Shown here piece by piece: positions 22,624 through 31,177 of a stretch of DNA of 34,631 nucleotides. This DNA comes from an uncultured Oscillospiraceae bacterium (GTDB lineage: Bacteria; Bacillota; Clostridia; Oscillospirales; Oscillospiraceae), in the NCBI GenBank assembly GCA_910579725.1, contig CAJTUD010000014.1, positions 1 through 34,631 of the forward strand, read 5' to 3'. The first letter of the stretch is position 1, and each line of letters starts with the position of its first letter. The notes beneath the pieces were generated by a model. It was given only the letters and a program-made list of their open reading frames with translations. It searched no databases and was not told the DNA's origin. The translations under genes and the position numbers were made by a program.

Positions 22624-25005
22624 ATGACAAAACAGAAACATTCCATCCCAGCGGCGCTGCTGGCCCTGTGCCTGCTGCTGACCGCCTGCGGCGGTCAGCA
22701 GGACTCAGCTCCATCCCCACTCTCCCAAACGGAGGCATATACCTCGGATATCATTCCGCTGGATCTTCCCCTGACAGAGCTCACAGCCTCTGCCGCAAGC
22801 GGCAGAAACCTGTATCTGGCAGGTCTGGAAGATGAGGAATCTGAGGACGATGGGCTGTCCAACAGCTTTTCTTATTCTACCTCAGCCTCTTCTGACGGAG
22901 ATTCGTTTACTTTCTACTCCGGCGGCGGAGGACGAGCCGTACTATATCGGGTGGACAGCACAGCCGGCACAGCGGCGAAGCTGGAAGGCTATGCGCCGGA
23001 GAGCGGCGTTTCCATAGCTTCCATTGTACCTTGCGAAGACGGTTCGCTCTGGGTTCTGGAAGAGACCTCCAGCAGCATGGAGCTGGACAGCATAGAAGGC
23101 ATGGAGGATGCCGGAAGCGTCTCCGTCAGCATGAACGGTCCCAGCTCTGTCAGTCAGGTCTGGCGGAGGCTGAGCGCTACAGGAGCGGAGGAATTGGAGC
23201 GAATAGATGTCGCCAATCCGGCAGAGGCGGAAGCGTTCAGCGAAACGATGATTGATGCTTCCGGCCGGCTCTACGCTGTTAATGGGGCCAATGTTGTGGC
23301 GCTGGACGCTTCTGGGGCGGTTTTGTTCACTTGCAAGGGGCAGGACCCTATTGAAAAGCTGATCCCTCTGTCCGGCGGCGGTGTGGGCGCTGTAACCGGC
23401 GGCGATTCCGGCCGGACGATTTATCCCATTGATCCGGAAACTCAGACCTTTGCCGGTCCCCTTCCCCTGACGGGCAGCGCGGACCGTTTCTATGCCGGAG
23501 ATGAAAGCCGGTCCTTCCTCTTTACCAGCGGCGACAGTCTCTACGGCTGGCCAAAGGACACAGCTTCTCCGGAAAAACTGCTCAGCTGGAGCGGCGCGGG
23601 AATAGATCGGAGCCAGGTGGTTGCCGCAGCTTTCCTGCCCGACGGTCAGGGGGCCGCCCTCCTGCAGGACGGAACCGTCTGGCCTGCCTCCTACTCTCTG
23701 GCTCGTCTTTCTCCCGCCGGAGAGGAAGATTTGGCGGGTCGGAAGGTTCTTACCCTGGCAACTTTGGGATTGCGCAGCGAAATCCGAACCCGGGTATTGG
23801 AATTCAACCGTACCAGCGGAACCCACCGCATTGAGATTCGGGACTATTCCGAGTTCAACACGCCCGGCGACGTCTCTGCGGGCCTGAACAAGCTCAATAC
23901 GGAAATCCTTGCCGGGAATATGCCGGATTTACTGGATGTCTCAGAGGAATTGTCTCTGCGGCAGTACGCCGCCAAAGGATTACTGGAGGACCTTTGGCCC
24001 TATATTGAGTCCGACTCTGCCCTTGGCCGGGAAAAGCTGATGGAGCGCCCTCTGGAAGCGGCGGAAATCGACGGAAAGCTGTATCAGATCTTCCCTCGTT
24101 TTGCTATCGCCACGACGGCGGGAGCCGCCTCTGCCGTAGGCAAGCAAATGGGCTGGACTCTGGCGGAGCTGCGTGACGCTCTGGCCGGTCAGCCGGCGGG
24201 GTGCAGCGTTCTGAAAGCCAATGAAACCAGAGAATCCGTTTTTGAATCCATGTTTGCCGGCAGTCTGGACGAATTCGTGGACTGGGAGACGGGATGCACC
24301 CGGTTTGATTCGCCGGAGTTCCGGGCCATCCTGGAATTCTGCGCCGCATTTCCCGCGCAGGCGCAGAATAATGCCGTCGAGGAGACGGACGCATATACCC
24401 GTGTGCTCCGCGGGGAGCAGCTGCTTCTGCCGGTATATCTCAGTGATCTGACTTCTGTTCAGATTTACCAGAGTATCTTCAGCGGCAATATGACATTTGT
24501 GGGCTATCCAAGCGAAAGCGGCAGTGCGGCCAGCTTTGCCGCTGAAGGCGGCAGTCTGGCTCTCTCAGCCTCCTGTCAGGAGAAGGAAGCGGCCTGGAGT
24601 TTTCTGAGGCAGGCGCTGCTGCCCAGCGAAGAGAAGGTTTTTAACGGCTTCCCCATCAACCGGGAGGATTTTGATCTCGCTGCCGCAGAGAGTATGAAGA
24701 TTACATACGCTCAGGACGAAGATGGAAATCTGATCACAGGTCCCGACGGCGAGCCCCTGCTGGAAGGCACAGTCATCGTTTTCATAGGCGGCCAGCCCGT
24801 TATGCTCAAACCGGCTACCGAAGAGGATTACCAGCAGGTTATGGCACTGTATGAAGCGACAAGCAGGCTTTCCGAACAGGACGAAAATATCTGGTCCATT
24901 GTGAGGGAGTGCGCCGGGGCCTGCTTCGCAGGCGACCGGACGGCGGAGGACGCCGCCAAGGACGCTCAGAACCGGGTAGAGCTGTATTTGAACGAACAGC
25001 GGTAG
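22624..25005 (+). CDS. Large solute-binding lipoprotein with N-terminal beta-propeller-like region
   Basis: This 793-residue protein has a lipoprotein signal with lipobox LLTAC and lipidated C22. Residues of about 50-370 show repeated short strands such as GSLWVLEE, GRLYAVNG, GVGAVTGG and DSLYGWP, suggesting a beta-propeller. From about 375 it resembles a family 1 extracellular solute-binding protein: VLTLATLGLRSEIRTRVLEFNRTSG, AGNMPDLLDVS, AAKGLLEDLWPYI and EKEAAWSFLRQALL. No permease or ATPase gene is beside it, so it may serve a distant transporter or act as a surface sensor. It lies about 100 bases after the lipoprotein gene, behind the hairpin at 22571-22617. A terminator follows at 25061. 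Confidence 0.85.
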   Translation: MTKQKHSIPAALLALCLLLTACGGQQDSAPSPLSQTEAYTSDIIPLDLPLTELTASAASGRNLYLAGLEDEESEDDGLSNSFSYSTSASSDGDSFTFYSGGGGRAVLYRVDSTAGTAAKLEGYAPESGVSIASIVPCEDGSLWVLEETSSSMELDSIEGMEDAGSVSVSMNGPSSVSQVWRRLSATGAEELERIDVANPAEAEAFSETMIDASGRLYAVNGANVVALDASGAVLFTCKGQDPIEKLIPLSGGGVGAVTGGDSGRTIYPIDPETQTFAGPLPLTGSADRFYAGDESRSFLFTSGDSLYGWPKDTASPEKLLSWSGAGIDRSQVVAAAFLPDGQGAALLQDGTVWPASYSLARLSPAGEEDLAGRKVLTLATLGLRSEIRTRVLEFNRTSGTHRIEIRDYSEFNTPGDVSAGLNKLNTEILAGNMPDLLDVSEELSLRQYAAKGLLEDLWPYIESDSALGREKLMERPLEAAEIDGKLYQIFPRFAIATTAGAASAVGKQMGWTLAELRDALAGQPAGCSVLKANETRESVFESMFAGSLDEFVDWETGCTRFDSPEFRAILEFCAAFPAQAQNNAVEETDAYTRVLRGEQLLLPVYLSDLTSVQIYQSIFSGNMTFVGYPSESGSAASFAAEGGSLALSASCQEKEAAWSFLRQALLPSEEKVFNGFPINREDFDLAAAESMKITYAQDEDGNLITGPDGEPLLEGTVIVFIGGQPVMLKPATEEDYQQVMALYEATSRLSEQDENIWSIVRECAGACFAGDRTAEDAAKDAQNRVELYLNEQR

Positions 25006-25060
25006 GAATATTTTACCAGCCTCCCCCTTTCGACAAAAACGGAACGGCGGAACAATTTAT

Positions 25061-25101
25061 AATGACTGCAAGCAAATCTTCGGAACATGCTTGCAGTCAT
25101 T
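25061..25101 (+). terminator. Terminator of the binding-protein gene
   Basis: A 13-bp perfect stem (25061-25073 with 25089-25101) has a UUCG-type loop sequence at its tip and ends in a run of T. It lies 56 bases after the stop and 25 bases before spoIIAA. A TATAAT at 25058-25063 overlaps the left arm and may be a coincidence or part of a spoIIA promoter. Confidence 0.85.
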
Positions 25102-25125
25102 TTTTATGCGCAAAGGAGACAAGCC

Positions 25126-25431
25126 ATGGAAATGCGGTATAAAACGGAGAACCGGCAGTTGACCATCACGCTTACCGGAGAGTTGGACCACCACGCTGCC
25201 AAGAAGCTGATGGAATCCATTGACCGCTGCATGGAGCAGAATCTGCCTGTCAAGACCCTGCTGGATCTGGGCGGGCTGACCTTTATGGACAGCTCCGGCA
25301 TCGCGGTGGTACTGCGGGCCAAGCGGCGGATGGAGGCGCTGTCAGGAACGCTGGTAGTGGTGAATATTCCCCGCCAGGCATCCCGCGTGCTGGAAACAGC
25401 CGGGCTGGGCCGGTACGTGGATCTGATATAG
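25126..25431 (+). CDS. spoIIAA: Anti-sigma F factor antagonist SpoIIAA
   Basis: This 101-residue STAS protein frees sigma-F by binding SpoIIAB in the forespore. It has LTGELDHHAAKKL near the start and FMDSSGIAVVL with the phosphorylated serine S56. The 14-residue stretch before MEMRYKTENR is excluded because AAAGGAG lies seven bases before that ATG. It heads the classic spoIIAA-spoIIAB-sigF order. A sigma-H promoter, usual for this operon, was not recognised. Confidence 0.95.
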   Translation: MEMRYKTENRQLTITLTGELDHHAAKKLMESIDRCMEQNLPVKTLLDLGGLTFMDSSGIAVVLRAKRRMEALSGTLVVVNIPRQASRVLETAGLGRYVDLI

Positions 25432-25444
25432 GAGGAGGTGCGCC

Positions 25445-25891
25445 ATGAAAATGAAAAGCGACAATTACATAACGCTGGAATTTCTCAGCCGCAGCGCTAA
25501 CGAGGGGTTTGCCCGTGGAGCGGTGGCTTGCTTTGCCGCACAGCTGGACCCCACTCTGGAGGAGCTGGGAGACATCAAAACCGCAGTCAGCGAAGCTGTC
25601 ACCAACGCCATCGTTCACGCTTACCCCGACCGTCTGGGGAAGATCGTCATCAAAGCCAGAATTCTGGAGGGCGGCATTCTGGAGGTTTCCGTCCGGGACT
25701 GGGGCCGGGGCATCGCGGACGTGGAGAAGGCCCGCCAGCCGCTCTATACCACCGGCGGCGAGGAGCGCAGCGGTATGGGCTTCACTATTATGGAGAGCTT
25801 CATGGACCAGCTCACCGTCCGCTCCCAGGATGGCAAAGGTACCCGCGTTACCATGCGCAGGCGCATCCAGCCCCGGCGGCAGGTCCGATGA
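25445..25891 (+). CDS. spoIIAB: Anti-sigma F factor and kinase SpoIIAB
   Basis: This 148-residue GHKL-type protein kinase binds and inhibits sigma-F, and phosphorylates SpoIIAA. The N-box is KTAVSEAVTNAIVHAYP, the G1 box is VRDWGRGI and the G2 region is ERSGMGFTIMESFMD. GGAGGAGG precedes the ATG by six bases. It begins 13 bases after spoIIAA and its stop overlaps the sigF start (ATGA), so the proteins are made in linked amounts. Confidence 0.96.
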   Translation: MKMKSDNYITLEFLSRSANEGFARGAVACFAAQLDPTLEELGDIKTAVSEAVTNAIVHAYPDRLGKIVIKARILEGGILEVSVRDWGRGIADVEKARQPLYTTGGEERSGMGFTIMESFMDQLTVRSQDGKGTRVTMRRRIQPRRQVR

Positions 25892-26592
25892 CAACGGAGG
25901 CACTGGATCTCCTCGCACTGGCCAAGCAGGGCAACGAGGCGGCTGCGGCAAAGGTGCTGGAGGAAAACAGCGGACTCATCTGGGCGGTGGTCCGGCGGTA
26001 TTTTGGTAAAGGCGTAGAACCAGATGATCTGTATCAGCTGGGATGTCTGGGATTTCTAAAAGCAGTGCGGGGCTTTGACGCGGAATACGGCACCCAGTTC
26101 TCCACCTATGCCGTACCAAAAATCGCTGGAGAAATCCGGAGATACCTCCGGGATAACGGGCTGATCAAGGTCGGACGGAGCCTTCGGGAGCAGAGCATCA
26201 GCGTTTATACTACACGGGAGCGGCTGCGGACCGCTCTGAGCCGGGAACCGCTCTTGTCGGAGCTCAGCGAGGCCACCGGACTCTCTCCGGAGGAGATCGC
26301 GGTGGCGGAGCTGGCCGCGGCACCTCCCGACAGTCTTCAGCAGGAAAACGCGGATGGGCTGACGCTGGAATCCACTTTGGCGTCTCCGTCCACAGAAGGG
26401 GATCTTTTGGAAAGAATCGCCCTGCGCGCCGCAATAGACTCCCTTCCAGAGAAGGAAAAGGAGACAATTTTATTGCGGTTCTACAGAGGATTGACCCAAC
26501 AGCAATGCGCAAAAATTCTGCAAGTCAGTCAGGTGCAGATCTCACGGCTGGAAAAGCGCGCAATTGAAAAACTGCGGGAAAAAATGGGATGA
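25888..26592 (+). CDS. sigF: RNA polymerase sigma-F factor
   Basis: This 234-residue sigma-70 family factor is the first forespore-specific sigma. Region 2 includes DDLYQLGCLGFLKAVRGFD and FSTYAVPKIAGEIRRYLRDNG. Region 3 follows, and region 4 has the helix-turn-helix TQQQCAKILQVSQVQISRLEKRAIEKL. The ATG overlaps the spoIIAB stop. The open frame extends 120 codons upstream, but only inside spoIIAB. A terminator begins at the stop codon. Confidence 0.96.
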   Translation: MTTEALDLLALAKQGNEAAAAKVLEENSGLIWAVVRRYFGKGVEPDDLYQLGCLGFLKAVRGFDAEYGTQFSTYAVPKIAGEIRRYLRDNGLIKVGRSLREQSISVYTTRERLRTALSREPLLSELSEATGLSPEEIAVAELAAAPPDSLQQENADGLTLESTLASPSTEGDLLERIALRAAIDSLPEKEKETILLRFYRGLTQQQCAKILQVSQVQISRLEKRAIEKLREKMG

Positions 26593-26618
26593 AGGCGAGG
26601 CCGGAAAGGCCTCGCCTT
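26592..26618 (+). terminator. Terminator of the spoIIA operon
   Basis: AAGGCGAGGCC pairs with GGCCTCGCCTT over 11 bp around a GGAAA loop. It begins on the last base of the sigF stop codon. The T run is short (TTT). Confidence 0.8.
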
Positions 26619-26659
26619 TGCAAATGCGGCAGGGCCTTCATCAGCATGGAAAAAAGAGG

Positions 26660-26688
26660 TTGATTTTATCCCTTGAAAGTGATAAAGT
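26660..26688 (+). promoter_or_regulatory. Candidate promoter of the acyl-CoA synthetase-ior operon
   Basis: TTGATT (26660-26665) and TAAAGT (26683-26688) are 17 bases apart, each matching the consensus at four of six bases. The leader that follows is about 70 bases long and contains a terminator-like hairpin. Confidence 0.45.
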
Positions 26689-26720
26689 CATGACTGTGCA
26701 TCAGAGGAAGGACAAGCAGA

Positions 26721-26742
26721 GCCCTCGCGGACACGCGAGGGC
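26721..26742 (+). terminator. Terminator-like hairpin in the operon leader (possible attenuator)
   Basis: GCCCTCGCG and CGCGAGGGC form a 9-bp GC-rich stem with a GACA loop, followed by TTGTTTTATT. It lies between the promoter and the synthetase start, 22 bases before the ATG, so it would control read-through into the four-gene operon. No sensing domain could be identified. Confidence 0.65.
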
Positions 26743-26764
26743 TTGTTTTATTGGGAGGAACGTC

Positions 26765-28402
26765 ATGGTTATTACCGAGCTTTTGGAACGCAACGCCCGT
26801 CTCTATGGGGATGAAACCGCGCTGGTAGAACTGAGTCCCACGGAGGAGCGGGACAACGCTGTCACATGGCGGGAAGCCAGCCTGATTGAGAGCGCCCGGC
26901 CTGACGCGCCCTACCGCCGGGCTTTAAGCTGGCGGGATTTTGACCGCCGGGCCAACCGTTTTGCCAACCTCCTGCTCAGCCGGGGCATGGAGCGGGAGGC
27001 CAAGGTTGGCATTTTGATGACAAACTGTCTGGAATGGCTGCCAGTATATTTCGGCATTCTGAAGGCTGGATGTGTGGCCGTTCCGTTAAATTTCCGGTAT
27101 TCCGCAGAGGAAATCAAGTACTGTCTGGAGCTGGCGGATGTGGAAGCGCTGGTGTTTGGTCCGGAATTCATCGGGCGGATAGACACAATCCAGGAACGGC
27201 TGTCTCAGATAAAAATGTATTTTTTTGTAGGCAGGGACAAGCCCGCCTATGCAGAGGACTGTTTCCGCCTGATGAGCTTCTGCTCCTCCAGCGCCCCTCC
27301 GGTCGCCCTGGAGGAAACCGACCGCGCCGCCATCTATTTCTCCTCCGGAACCACCGGTTTTCCCAAGGCGATCCTTCACAATCACCGCGCCCTCCTCTCC
27401 TCCTGTGAGACAGAGCAGCAGCATCACGGTCAGACCAGAGGAGATGTCTTTCTCTGCATTCCGCCGCTGTACCATACCGGCGCGAAGATGCATTGGTTTG
27501 GCAGTCTGCTCTCAGGCAGCCGGGCGGTATTGCTCCGGGGGGTGAAACCGGAGTGGATTCTCCGGGCTGTCACGGAGGAAAAATGCACGATTGTATGGCT
27601 TCTGGTGCCCTGGGCCCAGGACTTGCTGGATGCCATTGATTCCGGAAAGGTAAATCTGGACAACTACCTGCTGGATCAGTGGCGGTTGATGCATATCGGT
27701 GCACAGCCGGTTCCGCCCAGTCTCATCAAACGGTGGAAGCAGGTATTCCCCAGCCATCAGTACGACACCAATTATGGCCTCAGTGAATCCATCGGTCCCG
27801 GGTGCGTTCATCTTGGGGTGGAGAATATCCACAAAGTAGGTGCAATCGGCATTCCAGGCTATCACTGGGAAGTCAGAATCGTTGATGAGCAGTGGAATGC
27901 GGTTCCTCGGGGCGAGATCGGTGAGCTTGCGGTTAAGGGCCCCGGAGTGATGCTCTGTTACTACAAGAACAAAACTGCCACCGACGAAATTCTGAAGGAT
28001 GGGTGGCTGTATACCGGCGATATGGCCCGAATGGATGAGGATGGGTTTATTTTTCTGGTGGACCGGAAGAAAGACGTTGTTATTTCCGGCGGTGAGAACA
28101 TCTATCCGGTGCAGATTGAAGACCATCTGCGAAAGTACGACAAGGTCAAGGATGCTGCGGTAATCGGCCTGCCGGAACCCCGGCTGGGGGAAATTGCGGC
28201 GGCAATCATCGAGGTCAAAAAGGGCGTTGCCTGTACGGAAGAGGAAATCAACGCATTCTGTAAGGAGCTGCCCCGGTATAAACGGCCCAGAAAGATTATC
28301 TTTGACTGTGTGCCCCGCAACCCCACGGGTAAGATTGAAAAGCCGGCGCTGCGGGAGAAGTACTGCCATGGACGTCTGGTAGAAGCGCAGATCTGCGGCT
28401 GA
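26765..28402 (+). CDS. AMP-forming acyl-CoA synthetase
   Basis: This 545-residue enzyme of the ANL superfamily activates a carboxylic acid to its CoA thioester through an acyl-adenylate. The P-loop is SSGTTGFPK (193-201), motif A5 is YGLSE (337-341), YTGD ends at D419 and R434 lies in DRKKD. The C-terminal lysine for adenylation is K523 in NPTGKIEKP. It is longer than, and differs from, phenylacetate-CoA ligase PaaK, so a medium-chain or aromatic acid is equally possible. The start is the ATG at 26765 behind GGGAGGA; 67 upstream codons in frame cross the leader hairpin. It is the first gene of a unit with a hydrolase and iorAB. Confidence 0.92.
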   Translation: MVITELLERNARLYGDETALVELSPTEERDNAVTWREASLIESARPDAPYRRALSWRDFDRRANRFANLLLSRGMEREAKVGILMTNCLEWLPVYFGILKAGCVAVPLNFRYSAEEIKYCLELADVEALVFGPEFIGRIDTIQERLSQIKMYFFVGRDKPAYAEDCFRLMSFCSSSAPPVALEETDRAAIYFSSGTTGFPKAILHNHRALLSSCETEQQHHGQTRGDVFLCIPPLYHTGAKMHWFGSLLSGSRAVLLRGVKPEWILRAVTEEKCTIVWLLVPWAQDLLDAIDSGKVNLDNYLLDQWRLMHIGAQPVPPSLIKRWKQVFPSHQYDTNYGLSESIGPGCVHLGVENIHKVGAIGIPGYHWEVRIVDEQWNAVPRGEIGELAVKGPGVMLCYYKNKTATDEILKDGWLYTGDMARMDEDGFIFLVDRKKDVVISGGENIYPVQIEDHLRKYDKVKDAAVIGLPEPRLGEIAAAIIEVKKGVACTEEEINAFCKELPRYKRPRKIIFDCVPRNPTGKIEKPALREKYCHGRLVEAQICG

Positions 28403-28454
28403 GAAATAGAAAAGACGATGATGAGAATAACCCAGAAGAGCATTGAAGCGGGGG

Positions 28455-29396
28455 ATGAAAAAAGAGTTGAAACCAATAGGTGTTGCCCTGTTGTTTATTA
28501 TCTGTGTGGTAGTTGCTGTATGGGTGTATATTGGGATCCGGCCTGCCGCACCAAAAGACTATCAAAAAAGCGTAGAAACCGGTAGCGCAATCGAGGCAAA
28601 GTATATGTCAAACGGAGGCTATGAAGTTTCCATCTATGAAGAAACGGCATTGCAAGTTTTCAAAAAGTATGTCATCTACTATCCATCGGAGCTTGAAACC
28701 GCCGGCAAGCAATACCCTGTGATCGTAATCTGTAACGGAAGCGGTACGCCTGTCACCAAATATCCCGCCGTTCCAAAACACTATGCATCCTGGGGATTTA
28801 TCGTGATAGGAACGGAAGAGGAATACGCTTGGAATGGCTTTGCCGCAGAGATGAGCATCCGGCACCTGCAACGGCTGAATGATGCCAGGCTGATGGGAGA
28901 CGGGAAAACCAATCTTTTCTATCAGAAGATTGATTTATCTCGAGTGGGCATTGTCGGACATTCTCAAGGCGGCGCTGGTGTCTTGAACGCCGTAACGGCT
29001 CAGAAACATAAGGATATTTATCAGGCGGCGGTTTGCTTGTCTCCCACCAACAAAGAATTGGCAGACAGACTGGAATGGACATACGATGCGGCTTATGTCG
29101 ATACCCCCATCCTACTGATATCCGGGGCAGGCGGGGGAGACGATTGGGTCGTGACGGGGAAACAGCTGGAAAGCATATACAGCGACATAGCCGCCAATAA
29201 AGTCATGGCCAGAAGAAAAAGTACCGTTCATAGCGAGATGCTCTACTCTGCGGACGGCTACGTGACCGCATGGTTCATGTGGCATCTGCAAGGAGATGGC
29301 GAGGCAGCCGGCGCATTTGCCGGAACAGCGCCGGATCTGTTGCAGAATCCCCTCTACCAGGATCAGCACCTTGACATCGGACCATATGAAGGATAA
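28455..29396 (+). CDS. Membrane-anchored alpha/beta hydrolase
   Basis: This 313-residue protein has a signal anchor at about residues 7-28 and an extracellular alpha/beta hydrolase domain. The nucleophile is S170 in the elbow GHSQGG. H259 in STVHSEML is a good candidate for the catalytic histidine, and D229 or D230 for the acid. The fold order resembles dienelactone hydrolase and cutinase/PETase-like lipases. The start is uncertain: the ATG at 28455 has only a G-run directly in front, and a TTG at 28443 is possible. It lies 52 bases after the synthetase gene and 36 before iorA. An extracytoplasmic esterase is inferred; the substrate is unknown. Confidence 0.82.
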   Translation: MKKELKPIGVALLFIICVVVAVWVYIGIRPAAPKDYQKSVETGSAIEAKYMSNGGYEVSIYEETALQVFKKYVIYYPSELETAGKQYPVIVICNGSGTPVTKYPAVPKHYASWGFIVIGTEEEYAWNGFAAEMSIRHLQRLNDARLMGDGKTNLFYQKIDLSRVGIVGHSQGGAGVLNAVTAQKHKDIYQAAVCLSPTNKELADRLEWTYDAAYVDTPILLISGAGGGDDWVVTGKQLESIYSDIAANKVMARRKSTVHSEMLYSADGYVTAWFMWHLQGDGEAAGAFAGTAPDLLQNPLYQDQHLDIGPYEG

Positions 29397-29432
29397 TATA
29401 AAAGACAGACGAAAAAATCAGGAGGAATCCAG

Positions 29433-31175
29433 ATGAAAACCTTGCTTTTAGGCAACGAGGCAGTTGCCAGAGGCCTCTATGAAGGAGGCTGTACCTTTGT
29501 TTCCAGTTATCCAGGAACTCCCAGCACAGAAATCACCGAGGCAGCCGCCAGATATCCAGAGATTTACGCCGAGTGGGCTCCCAATGAGAAAGTCGCCATG
29601 GAAGCCGCCTTCGGCGCATCTCTGGCGGGCCGCCGCAGCTTTTGCGGTATGAAGCACGTGGGGCTCAATGTAGCTGCCGACCCCCTGTTCACCATTGCCT
29701 ACACCGGCATCAACGGCGGCATGATCATCGGTGTGGCCGATGATGCCGGCATGCACTCCTCCCAGAACGAGCAGGATTCGCGCCATTACGCCAAAGCCGC
29801 CAAATTGCCTATGCTGGAGCCCAGCGACTCCGCCGAAGCCCTGGAATTTACCAAGCTGGCTTATGAGCTCTCTGAGTCGTTTGACACTCCTGTCATTATG
29901 AAGATGTGCACCCGGATTTCCCACTCCCAGAGCACAGTGGTGCTGGGAGAGCGGGAGGACCCTGCACCCAGGCCCTACGAGAAGGATGGGGCGAAATATA
30001 TTATGATGCCCGGCAACGCCAAACGCCGTCACCCTGTGGTGGAGGAGCGGCTGAAAAATATCGCCCGATGGGCGGAACATGCCTCCGTCAATCGCATTGA
30101 GGCAGGTCAGGATTACAAAATGGGAATCATTACCTCCTCCACTAGCTATCAGTATGTAAAGGAGGCCTGCGGTAATACATATCCCGTTCTCAAGCTGGGT
30201 ATGGTCTGGCCTCTGCCGGAGAAGAAGATCATCGACTTCGCCAAGACGGTCAGCCTGCTGGTAGTCGTCGAGGAACTGGACGGGTTCATCGAGGAGCATT
30301 GCCGGAAGCTGGGGCTGGCCTGCGCCGGAAAGGATCACTTCTCCTGTGTGGACGAATTGAGCCAGAACATTATAGCGGAGCAGCTGGCTCACAAGAAGTG
30401 TACCGGCATAAAGTTGAACGAGGATATCCCGCCCCGTCCGCCTGTAATGTGCGCCGGCTGTCCCCACAGAGGACTGTTCTACACGCTGAAACAGAACCGT
30501 CTGACCGTTCTGGGGGATATTGGCTGCTATACCTTGGGCGCGGTTGCCCCGCTGGGCGCCATGGACACCACCATCTGCATGGGAGCCTCTATCTCCGGCC
30601 TCCACGGCTTCAACAAGGCAAATGGCAGCGAAAGCACCGGCAGGACGGTGGCCGTGATCGGTGACTCCACCTTCATGCACTCCGGCGTCACCGGACTGAT
30701 CAATACGGCCTACAACGAATCCCATTCCACCATCATCATTCTGGACAACTCCATCACTGGCATGACGGGCCACCAGCAGAACCCAACCACTGGATTTAAT
30801 CTCAAGGGTGATCCCTGTGCCAAAATTGATCTGGAAAGCCTGTGCCGCGCCATCGGCATCAACCGGGTACGGGTGGTGGACCCCTATGATCTGGCCGCCT
30901 GCGACGCGGCGGTCAAAGAGGAGCTTGCGGCCAACGAGCCGTCGGTCATCATTTCCCGCCGTCCCTGCGCCCTGCTGAAATACGTCAAGCATTCCGGTCC
31001 TATTGCAGCGGCCCCGGACAAATGCGTGGGCTGCAAGTCCTGTATGAAAATCGGCTGTCCGGCCATCAGCATTGCAAACGGCAAGGCCGTTATTGACAAC
31101 ACCCTCTGCACCGGCTGCGGCGTATGTGCGCAGCTGTGCAAGTTTGATGCACTGGGCGGAAAGAAGGAGGCGTGA
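29433..31175 (+). CDS. iorA: Indolepyruvate ferredoxin oxidoreductase, alpha subunit
   Basis: This 580-residue subunit decarboxylates aryl pyruvates from tryptophan, phenylalanine or tyrosine to aryl-acetyl-CoA and passes electrons to ferredoxin. The N-terminal part has SSYPGTPSTEITE and the EKVAMEAAFGASLAG region. The thiamine-diphosphate motif starts with GDS (410-412) and ends at N439 (ILDNSITGMTGHQ). The C-terminus has two 4Fe-4S sites: C531, C534, C537 and C542, then C559, C562, C565 and C569. Length and order fit IorA. The beta-subunit gene follows after two bases. Confidence 0.96.
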   Translation: MKTLLLGNEAVARGLYEGGCTFVSSYPGTPSTEITEAAARYPEIYAEWAPNEKVAMEAAFGASLAGRRSFCGMKHVGLNVAADPLFTIAYTGINGGMIIGVADDAGMHSSQNEQDSRHYAKAAKLPMLEPSDSAEALEFTKLAYELSESFDTPVIMKMCTRISHSQSTVVLGEREDPAPRPYEKDGAKYIMMPGNAKRRHPVVEERLKNIARWAEHASVNRIEAGQDYKMGIITSSTSYQYVKEACGNTYPVLKLGMVWPLPEKKIIDFAKTVSLLVVVEELDGFIEEHCRKLGLACAGKDHFSCVDELSQNIIAEQLAHKKCTGIKLNEDIPPRPPVMCAGCPHRGLFYTLKQNRLTVLGDIGCYTLGAVAPLGAMDTTICMGASISGLHGFNKANGSESTGRTVAVIGDSTFMHSGVTGLINTAYNESHSTIIILDNSITGMTGHQQNPTTGFNLKGDPCAKIDLESLCRAIGINRVRVVDPYDLAACDAAVKEELAANEPSVIISRRPCALLKYVKHSGPIAAAPDKCVGCKSCMKIGCPAISIANGKAVIDNTLCTGCGVCAQLCKFDALGGKKEA

Positions 31176-31177
31176 GC

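Noticed and set aside
25003..25030. AGGAATATT as a sigma-H -35 box for spoIIA
   Set aside because: The sequence fits the -35 consensus, but no GAAT-type -10 occurs at the required distance.
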